Positions 1 to 12,200 are shown, counted from the first letter of the stretch. The stretch: DNA of 60,000 nt from Nymphaea colorata (GCF_008831285.2 NC_045148.1:16162802-16222801), one strand, 5' to 3'. Notes: generated by a model from the letters alone, not told the origin. Made by a program: numbers and translations.

Positions 1-1711
1 AAATACCAGGCTAGGATCTGATCCAATTGGAAATTTAAGACCTTCAACAGTTTATATTTGCATGAAATGCAGGGTTTCCTGGCTCTGTCCGTGAATGAAC
101 TGATTCCTATTAATTTTCAGGGTCATTAGTAAGTTGAGGCAGCATCTAATCTGGGTCCAGCCGAGTTTAGAAGACTACCAAGCCCACCAACTTATTGAAG
201 CTGGTGGGTGTGTAGATCTATCTAGTTGTCACTCGTCTCCTTCTTTGAACTAGGTCCAGTTTTCTTCCGACAGAAGGAATTTTCCGGCAGGAACTCTTGA
301 CATAATTTCACGCCAAATTGGACGCTCAGCCAAGTGGACGAAGCTCTTTTTCAATCGCATGTGAGACGCTTCTAGTTGGCTCTCGTGGTCATGCATGTGA
401 ACCCATGTCTGTCCCCAGCTTCTTCTTCTTTCTTATAACGAAGAAAATTGACCAAGTAGGGTTGAAATCTTTTTTTTTTTTTTTTTTATTTCATGGAAAG
501 CTCAACCGTGGTCTATATCATCCCAAGCTGGTTATGTGCACCATTTTTTGTGTATTAGACCGAAAAATATTATAATGCCCCGAGGTTTAAACATTTCGAT
601 AGGGCCGAACCTGGAAGGGATCCACCGTCCACGAGTCATAAAAGGTCCATCTCATTAAAAAAGGCATACGAATGAAGAGAAGGAAAACGCGAAAAACATA
701 GCTACGACGAAAATTCAACAATATGGAGAAGCTAGATTTTGTTTGTAGCTTGTAATTCCGGTAAACGGGTTGATTTCCCCTACCTTTGAATGGGCTGCAA
801 GTGCTTTTCTACCTTTGTTTGTAGGTGAGTTGATGCTGGTGGTTAAATGATAGAAAAAAACGAGAAAGTTGATAAAGTGATGAGATTAAAAGAATCTTGA
901 CCTCCTTGACTTACTTCTTTCTCTCTCTCTCTCTCTCTCTGTGCTCTCTGTGTGTGTGTCTCCCTCACACACGATATTGGATGTTGCAGATCTAAAAAAT
1001 TGAAGCAGTCATTGAAAGTTCTTATCTACAGTTCGAATTTTTAACCATCGGAGAACATCTTGCAGCCAACAACCGCAGCAGCTAATTTCGAATGTGGTAT
1101 ATGTATTATATGTTACTATAATCTTGCGCAGGCACTGTGATATTAATATAGTTGAAGAAAACCACTCTTGGTGTTCTTTTTCAAAAATAATTGCAACGAT
1201 GAGATTTCGACTTTCAGAAATCTGTAAGTGTCGTGAAAAGAATATCTATATAATGTCCTGTTACAGATTTTGTGCGGCTTAAAATGTTGGGAGCATCAGT
1301 TTAGGAAACCTTAAAGTCCATATACGAATATTATATCCCACCTTGGAGAGGCATTTAAAATGTGGGTTGTGTAAAAGGTCGAGTGCAAGACTCAAAGGAT
1401 GGAATCAATCCTTTAAATCACTTCTTGTCCAGCCGAAATCTCAAAGTTAATTGAGGTTGATCAATATAGATTCTTTATCTGCTGAGTTCAATTTCTCTCT
1501 AAACGTTCTCGGTAGAGGAGCATCCGATGATAATGCCCTCTTTTCGTTGATTGTTACAGCACATAAAGAGAGTTTGGAAAGGGAACTTTCAACTTCCTGG
1601 AGCGTTGGACACTTAACAGAGGGATATGTAGTCACTGTTGAAACAACTTGGAGTGTTTGCACTCAGGCTGCAGAATGATCAATCTCTCGCAAACACTTTG
1701 AATTTGTTCTT
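1..1711. other. Intergenic DNA, no gene recognised
   Basis: AT-rich sequence with only short chance reading frames that lack recognisable motifs. It holds a pyrimidine/TG simple repeat near 919-962 and an oligo-T run near 470-487. I see no RNA gene and no element ends. Confidence 0.6.
919..962. repeat. (CT)n/(GT)n microsatellite
   Basis: A CT-dinucleotide run passes into a short TG run. It is a simple sequence repeat with no coding context. Confidence 0.85.
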
Positions 1712-1716
1712 GGTAG

Positions 1717-2026
1717 TGTTAGGAACAACACACAAAACTTTCCTCTTGCACTCTGAAGAGCGGGATTAGAAGCAACAAGAAAGAAGACAAAGATTTACGT
1801 GGTTCGGAGCAATAATCTCCTACGTCCACGGTCGCACAGATCTTTCACTATTCACTCTTAGATGAACACAGACAATATCAGAGAGAAAACCAAAAAAGAA
1901 TCGGCGGCCCCCCTCACAACATAAGGATTAGGGCAAACCCGCATTTATACAAAATGACATAAATGCCCTTACATAAAAAAAATTCCATCTGTGCGACCAG
2001 TATGGATCAAGTTCCATACACCAACA
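1717..2026 (-). mobile_element. Solo LTR of a small LTR retrotransposon
   Basis: This 310-bp unit starts TGTTAGG and ends CCAACA (TG...CA). It is flanked by the perfect 5-bp direct repeat GGTAG at 1712-1716 and 2027-2031, the target duplication expected of LTR-element integration. Read on the minus strand it has a TATAAATGC box in the U3 part, followed by a stretch resembling the GTGGACGTAGG...CGAACCACGTAAA segment common in plant copia/TRIM LTRs. No second LTR or internal coding region is adjacent, so it is a solo LTR left by LTR-LTR recombination. The copia/TRIM assignment rests on the remembered motif and is less certain than the solo-LTR call. Confidence 0.88.
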
Positions 2027-2031
2027 GGTAG

Positions 2032-3165
2032 ATGGAATGGAACTGTTCTCTCTCCGGTTTCATCATTTATTGGAGAAACGTGTTTAGAGTAGCAGGATCC
2101 AAAGAAAAGAGCGCAACTTAGCATGAAGAAGAGCAATTCTGCAAGTGCAGAGGGTGGGCAGAGTTGGATTATGCCCTCAATAAAGAATATTGTTTCCGGG
2201 AATTATAAATTTTAGATTTTTCCCAAGCCCATACCAAAAACAAGAACAGCGAGGACAAGATTTCCAAAGTTTAGGTCCAATGTTGTAGAGGTCAGGAATT
2301 ATCCTCTTAGCTTCACGAACTAGGCATAAGTTTCACTTGAGATTTAGTTTGCAACAACGCCATTGATGGTTCGCTGATCTAACCAAGAGAGCAGACCCTT
2401 ACGGAATGATGCAGAAAATAGATCTTTTTTTTGCACCAATTTCTATATATGTTACCAGTGGGGTAGTCTTTGGGAGGAGAAGATGAATGCTGCATTTGGT
2501 TCTCATTTCAAAATTTCATGGTTCATTGAGCATCGAAGATTTTCGAACAACTGTTTTGTGCAATTGTCATGACAGAAATGATGGATCGCTAACTCCATGA
2601 AAAGCATCTCTATTAAGATTTAAGGAGCCTCCTCCCCTTCAAGGATCATCCAGGAACAACCGTTGCTTGGTCATGAGTTACCCGAACAACTGGGAAAACA
2701 CAATGGTTCATAATTTCCTCCTCAAACTCGACATCTCATGCCTGTCACCATATTGGTTGGGGATTTTTTCAGAATTCACTAATCCTTCTGGATTTCCACC
2801 GTGACTGGGTTGAAGGAGCTATCGCTTGTTTTTAATGTCTTTTTTTTTTCTCAACAAATGACCATGAGAGGGACCATTTTAGAACCAACAGCGCCTGGAT
2901 CTCCCTTCAATGTTCCTCGACACATCACATGCTCTTCATCCTTGTGTAGTCTATTTTTTTACAAACGTGTGAACCTAATTAACGTGTTTGCTTCTCATTT
3001 ATCTAAGTGCATTGCCAATAAAGAATGACGTCAAAGCTTTTCCACGGCCGGTTGAAATTTCAGCGTTTGATGGCTTGAAATTTTTTTCAGAGTACATCTT
3101 TTCCTATCGCAGATTTAAGTGCTCTTTTGAATGTCAGTTGGCTTAGGATTATAGTAATGTGAAGT
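2032..3165. other. Intergenic DNA, nothing recognised
   Basis: AT-rich, with no reading frame carrying a known motif and no terminal repeats found. Confidence 0.5.
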
Positions 3166-3315
3166 AAACCTATCCTAAAGGGTCATTTGGTTACATGAAC
3201 GCTGCATTGTTTGGAACCAACCTTCCATGAAAGCATCGTTAAACCTATCCTAAAGGGTCATTTGGTGACATGAACGCTGCATTCTTTGGAACCAACGTTC
3301 CATGAAAGCATCGTT
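3166..3315. repeat. Tandem duplication, 2 x 75 bp
   Basis: The segment beginning AAACCTATCCTAAAGGGTC at 3166 recurs at 3241 with the same end (AAAGCATCGTT) and only a few substitutions. It is a local tandem duplication in non-coding DNA. Confidence 0.9.
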
Positions 3316-3356
3316 CCTGTTATCAACCAGTGGATGGATCCAAGGTCACACTTGAG

Positions 3357-3839
3357 TAGGGGTGAACAACGAGTCGAGCTACTAGCTCGACCGGTTAAAG
3401 TTCAGCTTGTGAGTGATTTGCTTAACGAGTCGAGCTCAAGCTCATGAGTCGACTTGTTCAAATAATCGAGTTGAATTCAAGCTCAACACGTAACTGTCGA
3501 GTCGAGCTCGAGCCTTAATCGAGTTTGTCGAGCTTTAATCAAGTCAATATATTCAAACGAGTTTACCAGTTTGTCAAGCCTTAATCGAGTCAAGCTCGAG
3601 CTCAACATGTAAAGATGAATATCAATTCTATTTAAACGAGTTTGTCGAGCCTTAATCGAGTCGAGCTCGAGTTCAACATGTAACAGTAAATATCAATTCT
3701 ATTCAAACAATTTTGTCAAGCCTTAATCGAGTCGAGCTCGATCTCAACACATAACTACCAAGTCAAAGTGCTTCCATCGAGCTATTCTTGAGCTCGAGCT
3801 GACTGAATTCGAGCTCAACTAAGCTTGTGTTCACCCCTA
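3357..3839. mobile_element. hAT-type MITE, TIR TAGGGGTGAACA
   Basis: A 483-bp non-coding unit is bounded by perfect 12-bp inverted repeats, TAGGGGTGAACA at 3357-3368 and TGTTCACCCCTA at 3828-3839. The 8-bp flanks CACTTGAG and ACCTTGAG agree at six positions, consistent with a decayed hAT-size target duplication. The interior is packed with variants of GAGTCGAGCTCGAG and its complement, giving high self-complementarity. No transposase is encoded, so it would depend on an autonomous hAT in trans. Confidence 0.8.
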
Positions 3840-5320
3840 ACCTTGAGCTCCTCACTTCATACTAGAGGAGATAAAAATGCCCCTAAAAGACATTCACAAT
3901 CAAACAGATACATACCGTTCATTTGAAAATCGGCATGGACACAAGTACGGCCACAAGTCCTGACCGAAGGAAACAAACAATGGAGACCCGACGTCCAAAA
4001 AGTCTTTGGCAATCTGCTCCATCCAAATAAAAAATTCAAAATGGCACATAACGAAACTGGATAGACATTAGAAGTGACACACCATGTGCTTAAGATGTCA
4101 TCTCGTAGATCAACCTCTTGTTGTTGACGTTATCTATCTTGTTTTCGAATCTCTTCCGCTGCTGCTGACCAGCTCCGGTTTTGTTGCCCCCAAACCTTTC
4201 AGTAATATGTGATTTGTAGAAAATGAGAAACGTAATATGGAGCTATGTTGTTGTCCAGGAAGAAATCATGACAAGAGTGCTTCTAGGGCATATCTTTAGC
4301 ATCTTTTTAGGAGCTGACACCCTCTTCTTAGTAATGAGTTTTGAAAAAATTGGTTTTTTTTAAACCTGATTTTGAAAGAATTGATCATGAAAAGGTTCAT
4401 GCTTTCCTTTACTCCCTTTTACACAAAACCAAATTTTGTCAAAGTTGAGTTTTAATGGCACCAAAGCTTCATTCTGCCTAGTAAAACCAGGTTCAGCGTC
4501 CAAAACATGGTTTGGGTGTAACCCAAACACCACTTAAAGTTTTCAATATAAGAAACCTAATTTAAAAAATAATCTGCATTTTTACGTCAATTAATTTGAA
4601 AGTCATAATATGCTCAATCATCCATCCTGCTGGCAATTGGACGTGCTAACTAATTAATTGTTTGCTTTTTTCTCTTCCTTTTTTGTTTTTATGTGAATCA
4701 GAGTTAGCCCCGGCCATGCCGTTCTATGCCATGAGAGATTACTCCTCGGGTATTTAATTTTTTACGTTAATTTGATCACCGGATGGGCAAAATAAGATAA
4801 CCGGTGCATGTCGATAGCTCACAGTCTAAAAGATAATTACTGTTGCTTAAAATTACATTGCCTAAATAAGATAACTGTTACAGAGGGAAACAACCTACAT
4901 CTCCAATTGAGGTTCATAAATTGATAACTACTGAATTAGTGATATAAAGGAAGTAGAGGTGCACAAACTGCTAGGAGTTTGCTAGAAGAAGCCAAAGCGC
5001 ATAATTGCTCACTGATTGAGTGCTCTTAATGCAAACATGAACTCCGCTAAGCGATCTGCCAAAGTTGTGATAAGTAAAATCACATATAAGTGGAGCAGAA
5101 GTGTACGAAGAGGTTGGACAAAGCTGAAGAAAAAGTGCATGTCGGACTGAGTAATGCAGACATTGATGAGAATCCGATGCCTTCAAATCCTGAGGGTCAA
5201 TCCGCCCTAAGGTATATAGTACAACAAAATAAATGGTGTTATTTTTCTTGATTGGGAGGATTCATATACCTAAGAACGAGTGGAAAGAAAGGGAAAATTT
5301 TGTTTGTTTGGTAAGGGATT
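3840..5320. other. Intergenic DNA, nothing recognised
   Basis: Only short, unrecognisable reading frames on either strand, and no repeat boundaries identified. Confidence 0.5.
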
Positions 5321-5776
5321 CACCTGCATCAATTATCTCTCTAAGTCTGCGCTTCCATCCTTCATTGTTAGATGTGGAGGGCAGGAGGTCGATTAACCAG
5401 AAATGGCAACACATGAGGGCGGCCAGCCAACGTCTAAGGGTTCTTAGTCAACTGCCTACCTTAGAGGCTGGAGACCAGATGTGTCAATATGGGAAAAAAG
5501 GATGGCAGGGATGATGGTGGTTAATGCTTTCATTTGTTTTTCTATTATTGTTTTTTGTTTTAGTCTTTGCCTTTTTTAGGAGCTGAAACGCTGGTGGAAA
5601 TTTTTGGCCTTCTGGTGCTTGCCTTGCTGGGTTTTGGGTTTTTTTCCCTTGATGTGGCTGTTTCACAGCTTTGTGTAAATTTTTTTTTGTCTTGTACATA
5701 TCTTAATTTTTCTGTAATAAAAGGATGAAAGCCTACCTCCCAACAGCCGTTTATTGGCACCTGCATCAATTATCTC
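5321..5776 (+). mobile_element. 5'-truncated LINE-like insertion with 19-bp TSD
   Basis: The 19-mer CACCTGCATCAATTATCTC occurs at 5321-5339 and again at 5758-5776, bracketing 418 bp. Long, perfect, variable-length direct repeats of this kind are typical of target-primed LINE or SINE insertion. The insert ends in a T-rich, 3'-UTR-like stretch with a TAATAAAA signal near 5716-5723, but about 35 bases separate this from the right repeat and no clean poly(A) tail is visible. I could not match its short reading frames to RT or RNase H, so the LINE call rests on the duplication and the 3'-end composition. Confidence 0.65.
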
Positions 5777-6765
5777 AAAACAAGACAGGAAGGGATTCCT
5801 TTGAATTGAGAGGGTTTATATTTACCAAAAAGATAAAGAGACTTCCTTCACATTTGAAACTGCAAGTAAGGGACTATTTATCTCAACAAGGTTTTGTAGA
5901 ACATGCTGGGAAACGCATGTCAGCCTGTTTGTAATCTTTTAATTGATAAAAAATTATATAAAGTATTTATATTAATTTAACAAAATTGAAACTGGAAAAC
6001 ATAAACTTATATCAGCATGGCGGATCTATTATTGTTATTCATTTTCAAACTCACCGCGAGAAAATTTTCTATGTAGCGGATTTTTTCCCTAGCTTTTTGA
6101 AAGAGGTCGAGAAGAAGCATAGTATAACAGCTTGGTCATATCACAGGAAAAATAACACACATATATATATATATATATATAAAATCATAGCAAAGCTGAG
6201 GAAGAAATTTGTCATTTCATTGCAAAATACAAATTTGAATTCTTTTTCCATGACAGACCCACTTGGAAACGGGGCAAAACTTTGACCAAGTCCCAAGACG
6301 CTTACATCCTGCACTTCCTACACCGCAAACACAGAATTTATCATCCATGCATGACAAGAGGATTGGACAACAGCATGCCAAAGGAATATTGGGGGAGAAA
6401 CGTCCCCTTAGATTTTTCCTTTCGCTATTATTTACAGGCGTACGTTTGGTGGGACGAAATTTCCTCTTCTGCCGGCGACCACGCTTCCAAGATCTGGCCA
6501 CCCCAATTCGCAACGGACGCCAACTTTGACGACCTAAACAGAGACAGCCCTTCGACTCCATGCAAGAGATAAGAGGGGCCAACTGTTCTACCAAACCCCG
6601 CCAGATGCTAGTTAGAGCAGAAAGGGGAAAATTTTTTAACCAGGCAAGTGTAACAAAACAAGCAAATTGAAATAGAGAAAAAACAAATCCTGGAAGATAT
6701 CGTTTTTTTATTCCCTGTGAACAATGGAGGGAAGAATCATCATCCCGGTCGCTTTGTCTCTGCGA
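5777..6765. other. Intergenic DNA and 3' flank of NIMIN-like gene 1
   Basis: Contains an (AT)n run at 6161-6181. Overlapping open frames occur on both strands at 6217-6594 (up to 125 codons), but I recognise no domain in any of them. On the minus strand an AATAAA hexamer (plus-strand TTTATT, 6707-6712) lies about 55 nt past the stop of the NIMIN-like gene and is a plausible poly(A) signal. Confidence 0.5.
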
Positions 6766-7233
6766 TCATGATCGATCTGAAATATGGCATCGAGAGATAA
6801 TGCCTCCTCTTGCTGACGACCCAACGGTTCTCTCCATCAGAAACTGGCCGCGGCTACCGCCGCAAAGGCCAAGGCTTAGGTCCAGGCAGGCGGGGATACC
6901 GTTATCCTCGCCGCCTTCCGGCCTCGGCTCCTCCTTGTCCTCGCCCTCCACCACCTCCCCGGATTCATCCGTGGACGAGGGCTCCGACGGCCGCCCGCTG
7001 CCTCCGTCGCTGCTGGACGCCTTGGCCCCAGCACTGGCGGTGGCTGCGAAGTCCTCCCACCTGAAGGACGGGCTCCGATGGCTGTCCTTCCCGGCGGGCC
7101 TCGACGTCGCACGTATCCTCCGTATGAGCGCGAAGAACTCCTCCACCTCATCGTCGATGGTCTTCGCCCTCGCGTTCTTCACCTCCTCCTCCTCGCTGCG
7201 GTTCGCCAGTCTCTTCCTTCCTTGCTTCTCCAT
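6766..7233 (-). CDS. NIMIN-like: NIMIN/NRR-like NPR1-interacting repressor, copy 1
   Basis: A single-exon 155-residue protein. NIMIN/NRR proteins bind the salicylic-acid co-activator NPR1 in the nucleus and dampen its transcriptional output. Visible features in order: a basic start (MEKQGRKR), an acidic run, EEFFALIRRIR at 32-42 (related to the family DXFFK region, with A in place of K), SPSFRWEDFA at 54-63 containing the EDF motif, a Ser/Gly/Glu-rich linker, and the EAR-type repression motif LDLSLGL at 117-123 followed by CGG. Length fits the family. The chosen ATG is supported by the matching MEK-start of copy 3. The tail after the EAR motif is longer than in copy 3. The local DNA is GC-rich against AT-rich surroundings. 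The family call rests on remembered motifs, not on a search. Confidence 0.86.
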   Translation of the reverse strand: MEKQGRKRLANRSEEEEVKNARAKTIDDEVEEFFALIRRIRATSRPAGKDSHRSPSFRWEDFAATASAGAKASSSDGGSGRPSEPSSTDESGEVVEGEDKEEPRPEGGEDNGIPACLDLSLGLCGGSRGQFLMERTVGSSARGGIISRCHISDRS

Positions 7234-7403
7234 CTTATTGCAAAAGAAAAACTGCCCTCGATCCCTTTGTTACAGTCCCTCCTCCCTCGCTCTCACACGC
7301 TCCGTTTCGCTATGCGCTGTGAACTTCGACGTCCGATTGCTTCGGCCTTTTCTGTCTTCCTTCGTCCTTATGCACATGAGGGGAGGGGAAGATGCAAGCC
7401 TGA

Positions 7404-7409
7404 GGAATA
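7404..7409 (-). promoter_or_regulatory. Candidate TATA box of NIMIN-like gene 1
   Basis: On the minus strand a TTATAT stretch lies about 170 nt upstream of the start codon and about 145 nt downstream of the TGACG pair. It is a weak match placed by position. Confidence 0.35.
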
Positions 7410-7550
7410 TAAGTAGACGACGGCTTGTGGAAATAAAGAGGTTGGGGAGGAAGGAAGGAAGGCCGCCGGGGAGGGAGGAAATGATGACAGAAAGGCGGGG
7501 TCGGCAGGTGACGTGGGGTGAGTAGAAGACGGAGATCGGGACCCCTCTGA

Positions 7551-7569
7551 TGTCACTCGGCTGTCGTCA
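7551..7569 (-). promoter_or_regulatory. as-1-like TGACG pair upstream of NIMIN-like gene 1
   Basis: The plus strand shows TGTCA at 7551 and CGTCA at 7565. On the gene strand this reads TGACG-N9-TGACA, with cores 14 nt apart. The same spacing occurs upstream of the two paralogues. TGACG is the core bound by TGA bZIP factors, the DNA-binding partners of NPR1. It lies about 320 nt upstream of the ATG. Confidence 0.65.
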
Positions 7570-7744
7570 TCTTCAAAGTTGGTGCGTAGCAAAACATGCC
7601 TCTCCTTCTCTCTCTCTCTCCGCTTCTTCCTCCACCTCTCCCCCCTCTTCTTTAAAGACGGTCGCTGTCGTCACTCGTCTCTGTGTTGCTTCCAATTTTC
7701 CCCTCTTTCACAGTGGGACCTGCGTCAACAATGGCGTATGTGGG

Positions 7745-7752
7745 TGACGTCA
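7745..7752. promoter_or_regulatory. Palindromic TGACGTCA bZIP site
   Basis: A perfect TGACGTCA palindrome about 510 nt upstream of NIMIN-like gene 1. It is a classic high-affinity TGA/bZIP core. A further TGACGTGG lies at about 7509. Confidence 0.5.
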
Positions 7753-7759
7753 ATGCGCT

Positions 7760-9104
7760 GTGCTGCACATGTTGAAGCTTTTGGAAAGCTTGCGTTCGTA
7801 AGATGGTATGTTGTCTGTGATGTCAGGGAAGAGGTTACCTTTATTTTTTTAAGTTCCGGGTTCGAACTTGATTACTTCGAACATGAAATCGAATTAGATG
7901 ATACAAAATTAGGTGTAGAGCACTGCGGATCTTTACTTGTTTTACAAAAGAGTTAATGTTCGATGTAAAATTGGAAATCAAAATAGCATTGGCCAACGAT
8001 TTTAATACGAAATCCGCAAATTTTGCACTAACTCCTCCGCTCTTACTCCCAGAAATAATAGAAAAGAAAGACCACGGTGAATTAGGTGCACGGCGCGCGC
8101 CGTCGGAGAACTTTTCTTTATCCTGAAAAATCCCAAAGTTTAGAAGTAGGCCAACCAGATCTGAAACCCCAAATTTTTTGTGTTAACTACTCCCCAGCAC
8201 TTATTTCTAAAAAATGACCGTCACGTGCTTGGCTCTCTAGCCATCTCTATTTTTTTTTTTTACTGACGCCCGACACTGTTTTTATTGCAATTTATGTACA
8301 TCACATAGTTTAAACTCTATTAAGAAGCGCCGCAATTTACCCGTGAAGTAATTTATAAAATGCCCGTTCGTTTACTGACGCACATGGGGCATGCACATAT
8401 GCACATACCACCAAAGCTTTGTAATACATTTTCAAGTAAAAAAGGTTCTGAATTTACTTTGATACTCATAAATATCGTTTTTGTATTTTAAACGACAAGT
8501 TTTTTCTCGATTATAATATGATGAGCTCGAAAAAAGGGAAAATATGGTATTTTTTTTAGATTCAAAATTAAAATGAATGTGGAACTAATAAGGCAACATC
8601 ATAATTCAATAGATAAGCAATTTGTGACTATGTTCGATCATACATAAACGGTGAGCTTTACACTAAAAATTGAACTAGGATGAATTAATTATGATCTTAA
8701 GTTAGACTGAGAGACTAATTTAGACTTGAATCAGGAAGACGTCTGTTCGAGGATCATATGATTTGGGAAAACGATTGCCTAGATGTGAAATCCATGGGCC
8801 TGAAGATCTAGAGCCCTATAGAATTCAAATGTGGATATTTGGTATCCTGAAAGAATTGAAGATCTTGTTTTCTTTTTTAGGCTACTGAAATACCAATGCT
8901 GAAAAATATGAGCAACAATTTTCAACGATTTGCTTTATAGGATCAAATAACTAAAGATGTTCATTCAAAGAGGTGAGTTAGCATATTTATCTTCTCAAAA
9001 AGGAGGAGTTGCCAACTCGATAAGCATTTCGGGCTTTGTCCAACAAAGGGCTCCAATAGAATTTGAACTTATGACCAAACGACCTAACGACCTGCCACCG
9101 TTCT
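7760..9104. other. Intergenic DNA, nothing recognised
   Basis: AT-rich, with only short uninformative reading frames. Confidence 0.5.
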
Positions 9105-9278
9105 CAGGGGCAGAGGGAAGGGGGCCGCCTAGGCCATGTCTCCATCCCAACCAATGATATTTTTTTTTAATTACGTATTATATTTTTTGTATTTGAATTC
9201 AGTTTCGTCCTACCTGGATCCAGAGGTCGGACTGCCGACCCGCTCTCTATCCTTGAAGAAAATCCTTGTTCTGCCCTG
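9105..9278. mobile_element. Short hAT-type MITE, CAGGGGCAGAG family
   Basis: A 174-bp unit beginning CAGGGGCAGAG and ending TTCTGCCCTG (inverted-repeat ends). Its flanks ACCGTTCT and ACCGTCCG match at six of eight positions, a decayed 8-bp duplication. The ends resemble those of the better-preserved copy at 24173-24434. Confidence 0.65.
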
Positions 9279-12200
9279 ACCGTCCGCATGCCCACCTCAA
9301 CGATGGAAAACACTTCCATTTCTAGATTCTCCAAACTTGGTATGAAAAACTGCAAACGAGGGCCGCATTTTACTCCCGTATATAAGAAATTCAAAAACCC
9401 ACGAGGACGGCATCTGTCATTTTAGTGAATCACAAACGGAGGCAGCTGGATCTTCCCAAAATTCCGCCGGCGGTGAGAGAGGAAACCAAGTGAAGCGACA
9501 ACTCACCTTCCTGGTGGACCCCAACGTTGACCGTCCATCGTCGCGATCAACGGCGAAGGCGGTCCACAGCCGATACTCTCATCGGACGGTGGAGGTGTGG
9601 CCGGAGTAGTGGTCCGGGTAGCCGAGAGTAGTGGTCCGGGTAGCCGAGAGCACACCAAGTAAACGTGTAGATTTGGCAGCTTGGTACGGAACTATGCTTC
9701 GTCTCCAAGGTGGAATCTTTCGTTTCCATCCTTCTTTTTTTTTCCCCATTTTCGGGCCATTTCGTCTTCGTTGACGGCGATCGAAAGTGCGACCGCGAGA
9801 GTGAAATTACGGGGAGAGAAGTCCATGGCGGCCGACGGAGAGCCATGGAATATCTGAGCTCGTGGGATTAATTTTTCTTCACCAGCTGTACGTCTGGTAG
9901 AAATTAATGCCTTGTCGCCGCCGGTGGCACTGACTTGGTTCGCTTCTCCGGTTCAAACCCGTATAAAGGCGGAGACACATAGAGAACGTTTCAAAGCATT
10001 AATTGCTTTTAAAAAAAAATTTTGCTCCTCGTCGCCTGATCCTGGCCTGGTGAGTAATCGTTTTGGTTTGACCCTAAAAAAAATTCTGGTTCCTGCTCTG
10101 GCCGAACCTTCTACCAAACTTCTCATCTCCTAAAATGTTAGTCCAAGTGTGCTTGTTCATGGATGATGAATTGGAAAAACATTGGATTAGACATAGAAAC
10201 ATGAACCATTAACATATTAAGCAAAGTGCCACGATGAACAATACCATGTTGTTAATTGCTAGCTTTATATATCAAATAATTTTTTAAATACAATGTACCA
10301 TAAATGTCAGAATTTCATAAGTTGAAAAGAAGCAAGAATAGTATACAAACTTACGCATGGCAGACGGACCCTTGTGAATCATAAACTGCATGAGCTGTCA
10401 GGATCACATTTATTAATAAGCATGCGTTACAGTTTCATCAACGTGGTTTAATGGTATTGAACTATTCCGCTTTGTCCAAACCGTGAGACAGGCAGACGAC
10501 TTGTATACATAGGACCTGGTGTTCTTGTTACTTCTTTTTCAAAATAATGGGACAAATAGTCCCTAGAATCCTCTCCATGACAGCCGGTCCGGTTAAACAA
10601 ACACGTTCTCCCTTAAGTTACGAATCAAGAGGGCATCCCCTATTTGACTCCTTATAAACTTTCCTTGATAAACTGTCTAGTTTTGGTAAATATGCAGCAG
10701 GACCTCAGCTAACCCGCTGGCTAACCTATTGACTATTAATGTGAACACCGTTATTATACTGCCATCAGTCTATTTCATCAGCCAATTGATCATGAGCTCT
10801 CGATTTTATGGTCCAGTTGCACATCGAGAATGTTCAACTCCATTTAGGGGCGGAGCCAATATTTTTTTTAGGAGCGAGTGAGTCCAACATTTAGATTCGG
10901 GTTGGGCTAAATTGAACCCGAATCCAAACAATACATAGTGTAACTAAAAATTATTAATTTTTTTTCAATATATATATATTTTTTCAATTAGCTGGGGGTG
11001 GAGCCATGACCTAGGCGGGTCCCCCTCCCCACTCCCTCACTGCGACTAAATTAAAAACGTGTATGACATTAATTTTTTGCCTTTCCCAAACAAGAGAGAG
11101 AGGGAGAGAGAGGTTGGTGTAGTTGAACTGGCTTTATTGACACACGGGAGTCATGATTCAATTTCCCTAGGCATGGTTTTTATTTTTTTGACCCAAGTAT
11201 ATTTGTGCCCTTCAGCAAAAAAAAAAAAAAAAAAAAAAATCAAACTAGCTCTACTATGCTTGTAGAGCTTTGATGGCCATTCTCTTAGGAGCTGTTTGAC
11301 AACCACCAGTTACTCTAACTTTCATAAATCTATCTAAAACACATTAACAAGTGTTTTATGAATTTATTTACTTTTTTTTCAGCAAATTCACAAGACAACA
11401 ACAACACATGCATCTAATCTCAAAATTGATTAGAGTCATCGACCATTTTAAAAAGTGTTGCAAGAATCTGTTCTACTGTTATAAGGTAGATGTATAGAAC
11501 AGTAACATACTGTCGTTGTTACCAAACAATCCTTTTTAAGGGTCTCTAAAGACTAGTACCCGAGGCCTCTAAGAGATTGAGAGAGAGAGAGAGGTGATCA
11601 GAAAGAAGATGTTAAACAAATGGAGGGCACGGGCAGAGAGAGAAGGGCAGGGGCCGTGACCCCCTCTTGGATTAAAAAAAAAAATCAAAATTTTTTACTT
11701 ATAAATTAAAAAAGTTAATTAAGCGTATATACAAATTTAACAAAAAATTATTTTAATCCCAAATAAAATTTTGAAACTATAATTTAGTTTAATCCCAAAC
11801 AAATCGGGTGCAAGAGAACATTAGGCATTGAAGAACGAAGTTGGGCATCGTTTGGGTAAAAGCCATGTCCAACACTATGACCACAAATACTCCCTCTACC
11901 TACCTTTTAGGTATACGTGATCAAATTCGATCGCCGAAACGTGATCTACGTGGTGATATGATAAAGTTGAACATTCAAATAATGCAGTATATGTTCTTCA
12001 TTCAACTTTTGCGAGTTCTGATTTTTTTTTTTTTTTTTTGAGATGTCATATAACCCTAGGCACAAGTAAGATTCAAGTTTTAAGAAAAAAAAAATTTCTT
12101 GTCAAATCTGTAATATGGGTCACTTAGACATGATCGAGTTTGAATGTAACAAACCAATTAAAACATTCTAGTTTATTGGGGAAGTTCGTTCATGAACATA

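Noticed and set aside
3357-3839. CRISPR-like or regulatory array of GAGTCGAGCTC repeats
   Set aside because: Terminal inverted repeats and the flanking near-duplication show it is a MITE, and the window is from a plant nucleus.
6217-6594. Overlapping plus and minus frames of 88-125 codons
   Set aside because: No recognisable family on either strand, composition like the surroundings, and no supporting promoter or splice pattern.
6876-7525. Long open frames opposite and overlapping NIMIN-like gene 1 (up to 241 codons on the plus strand)
   Set aside because: They are antisense or shifted shadows of a GC-rich gene and lack motifs. The minus-strand frame is the one sharing motifs with two paralogues.
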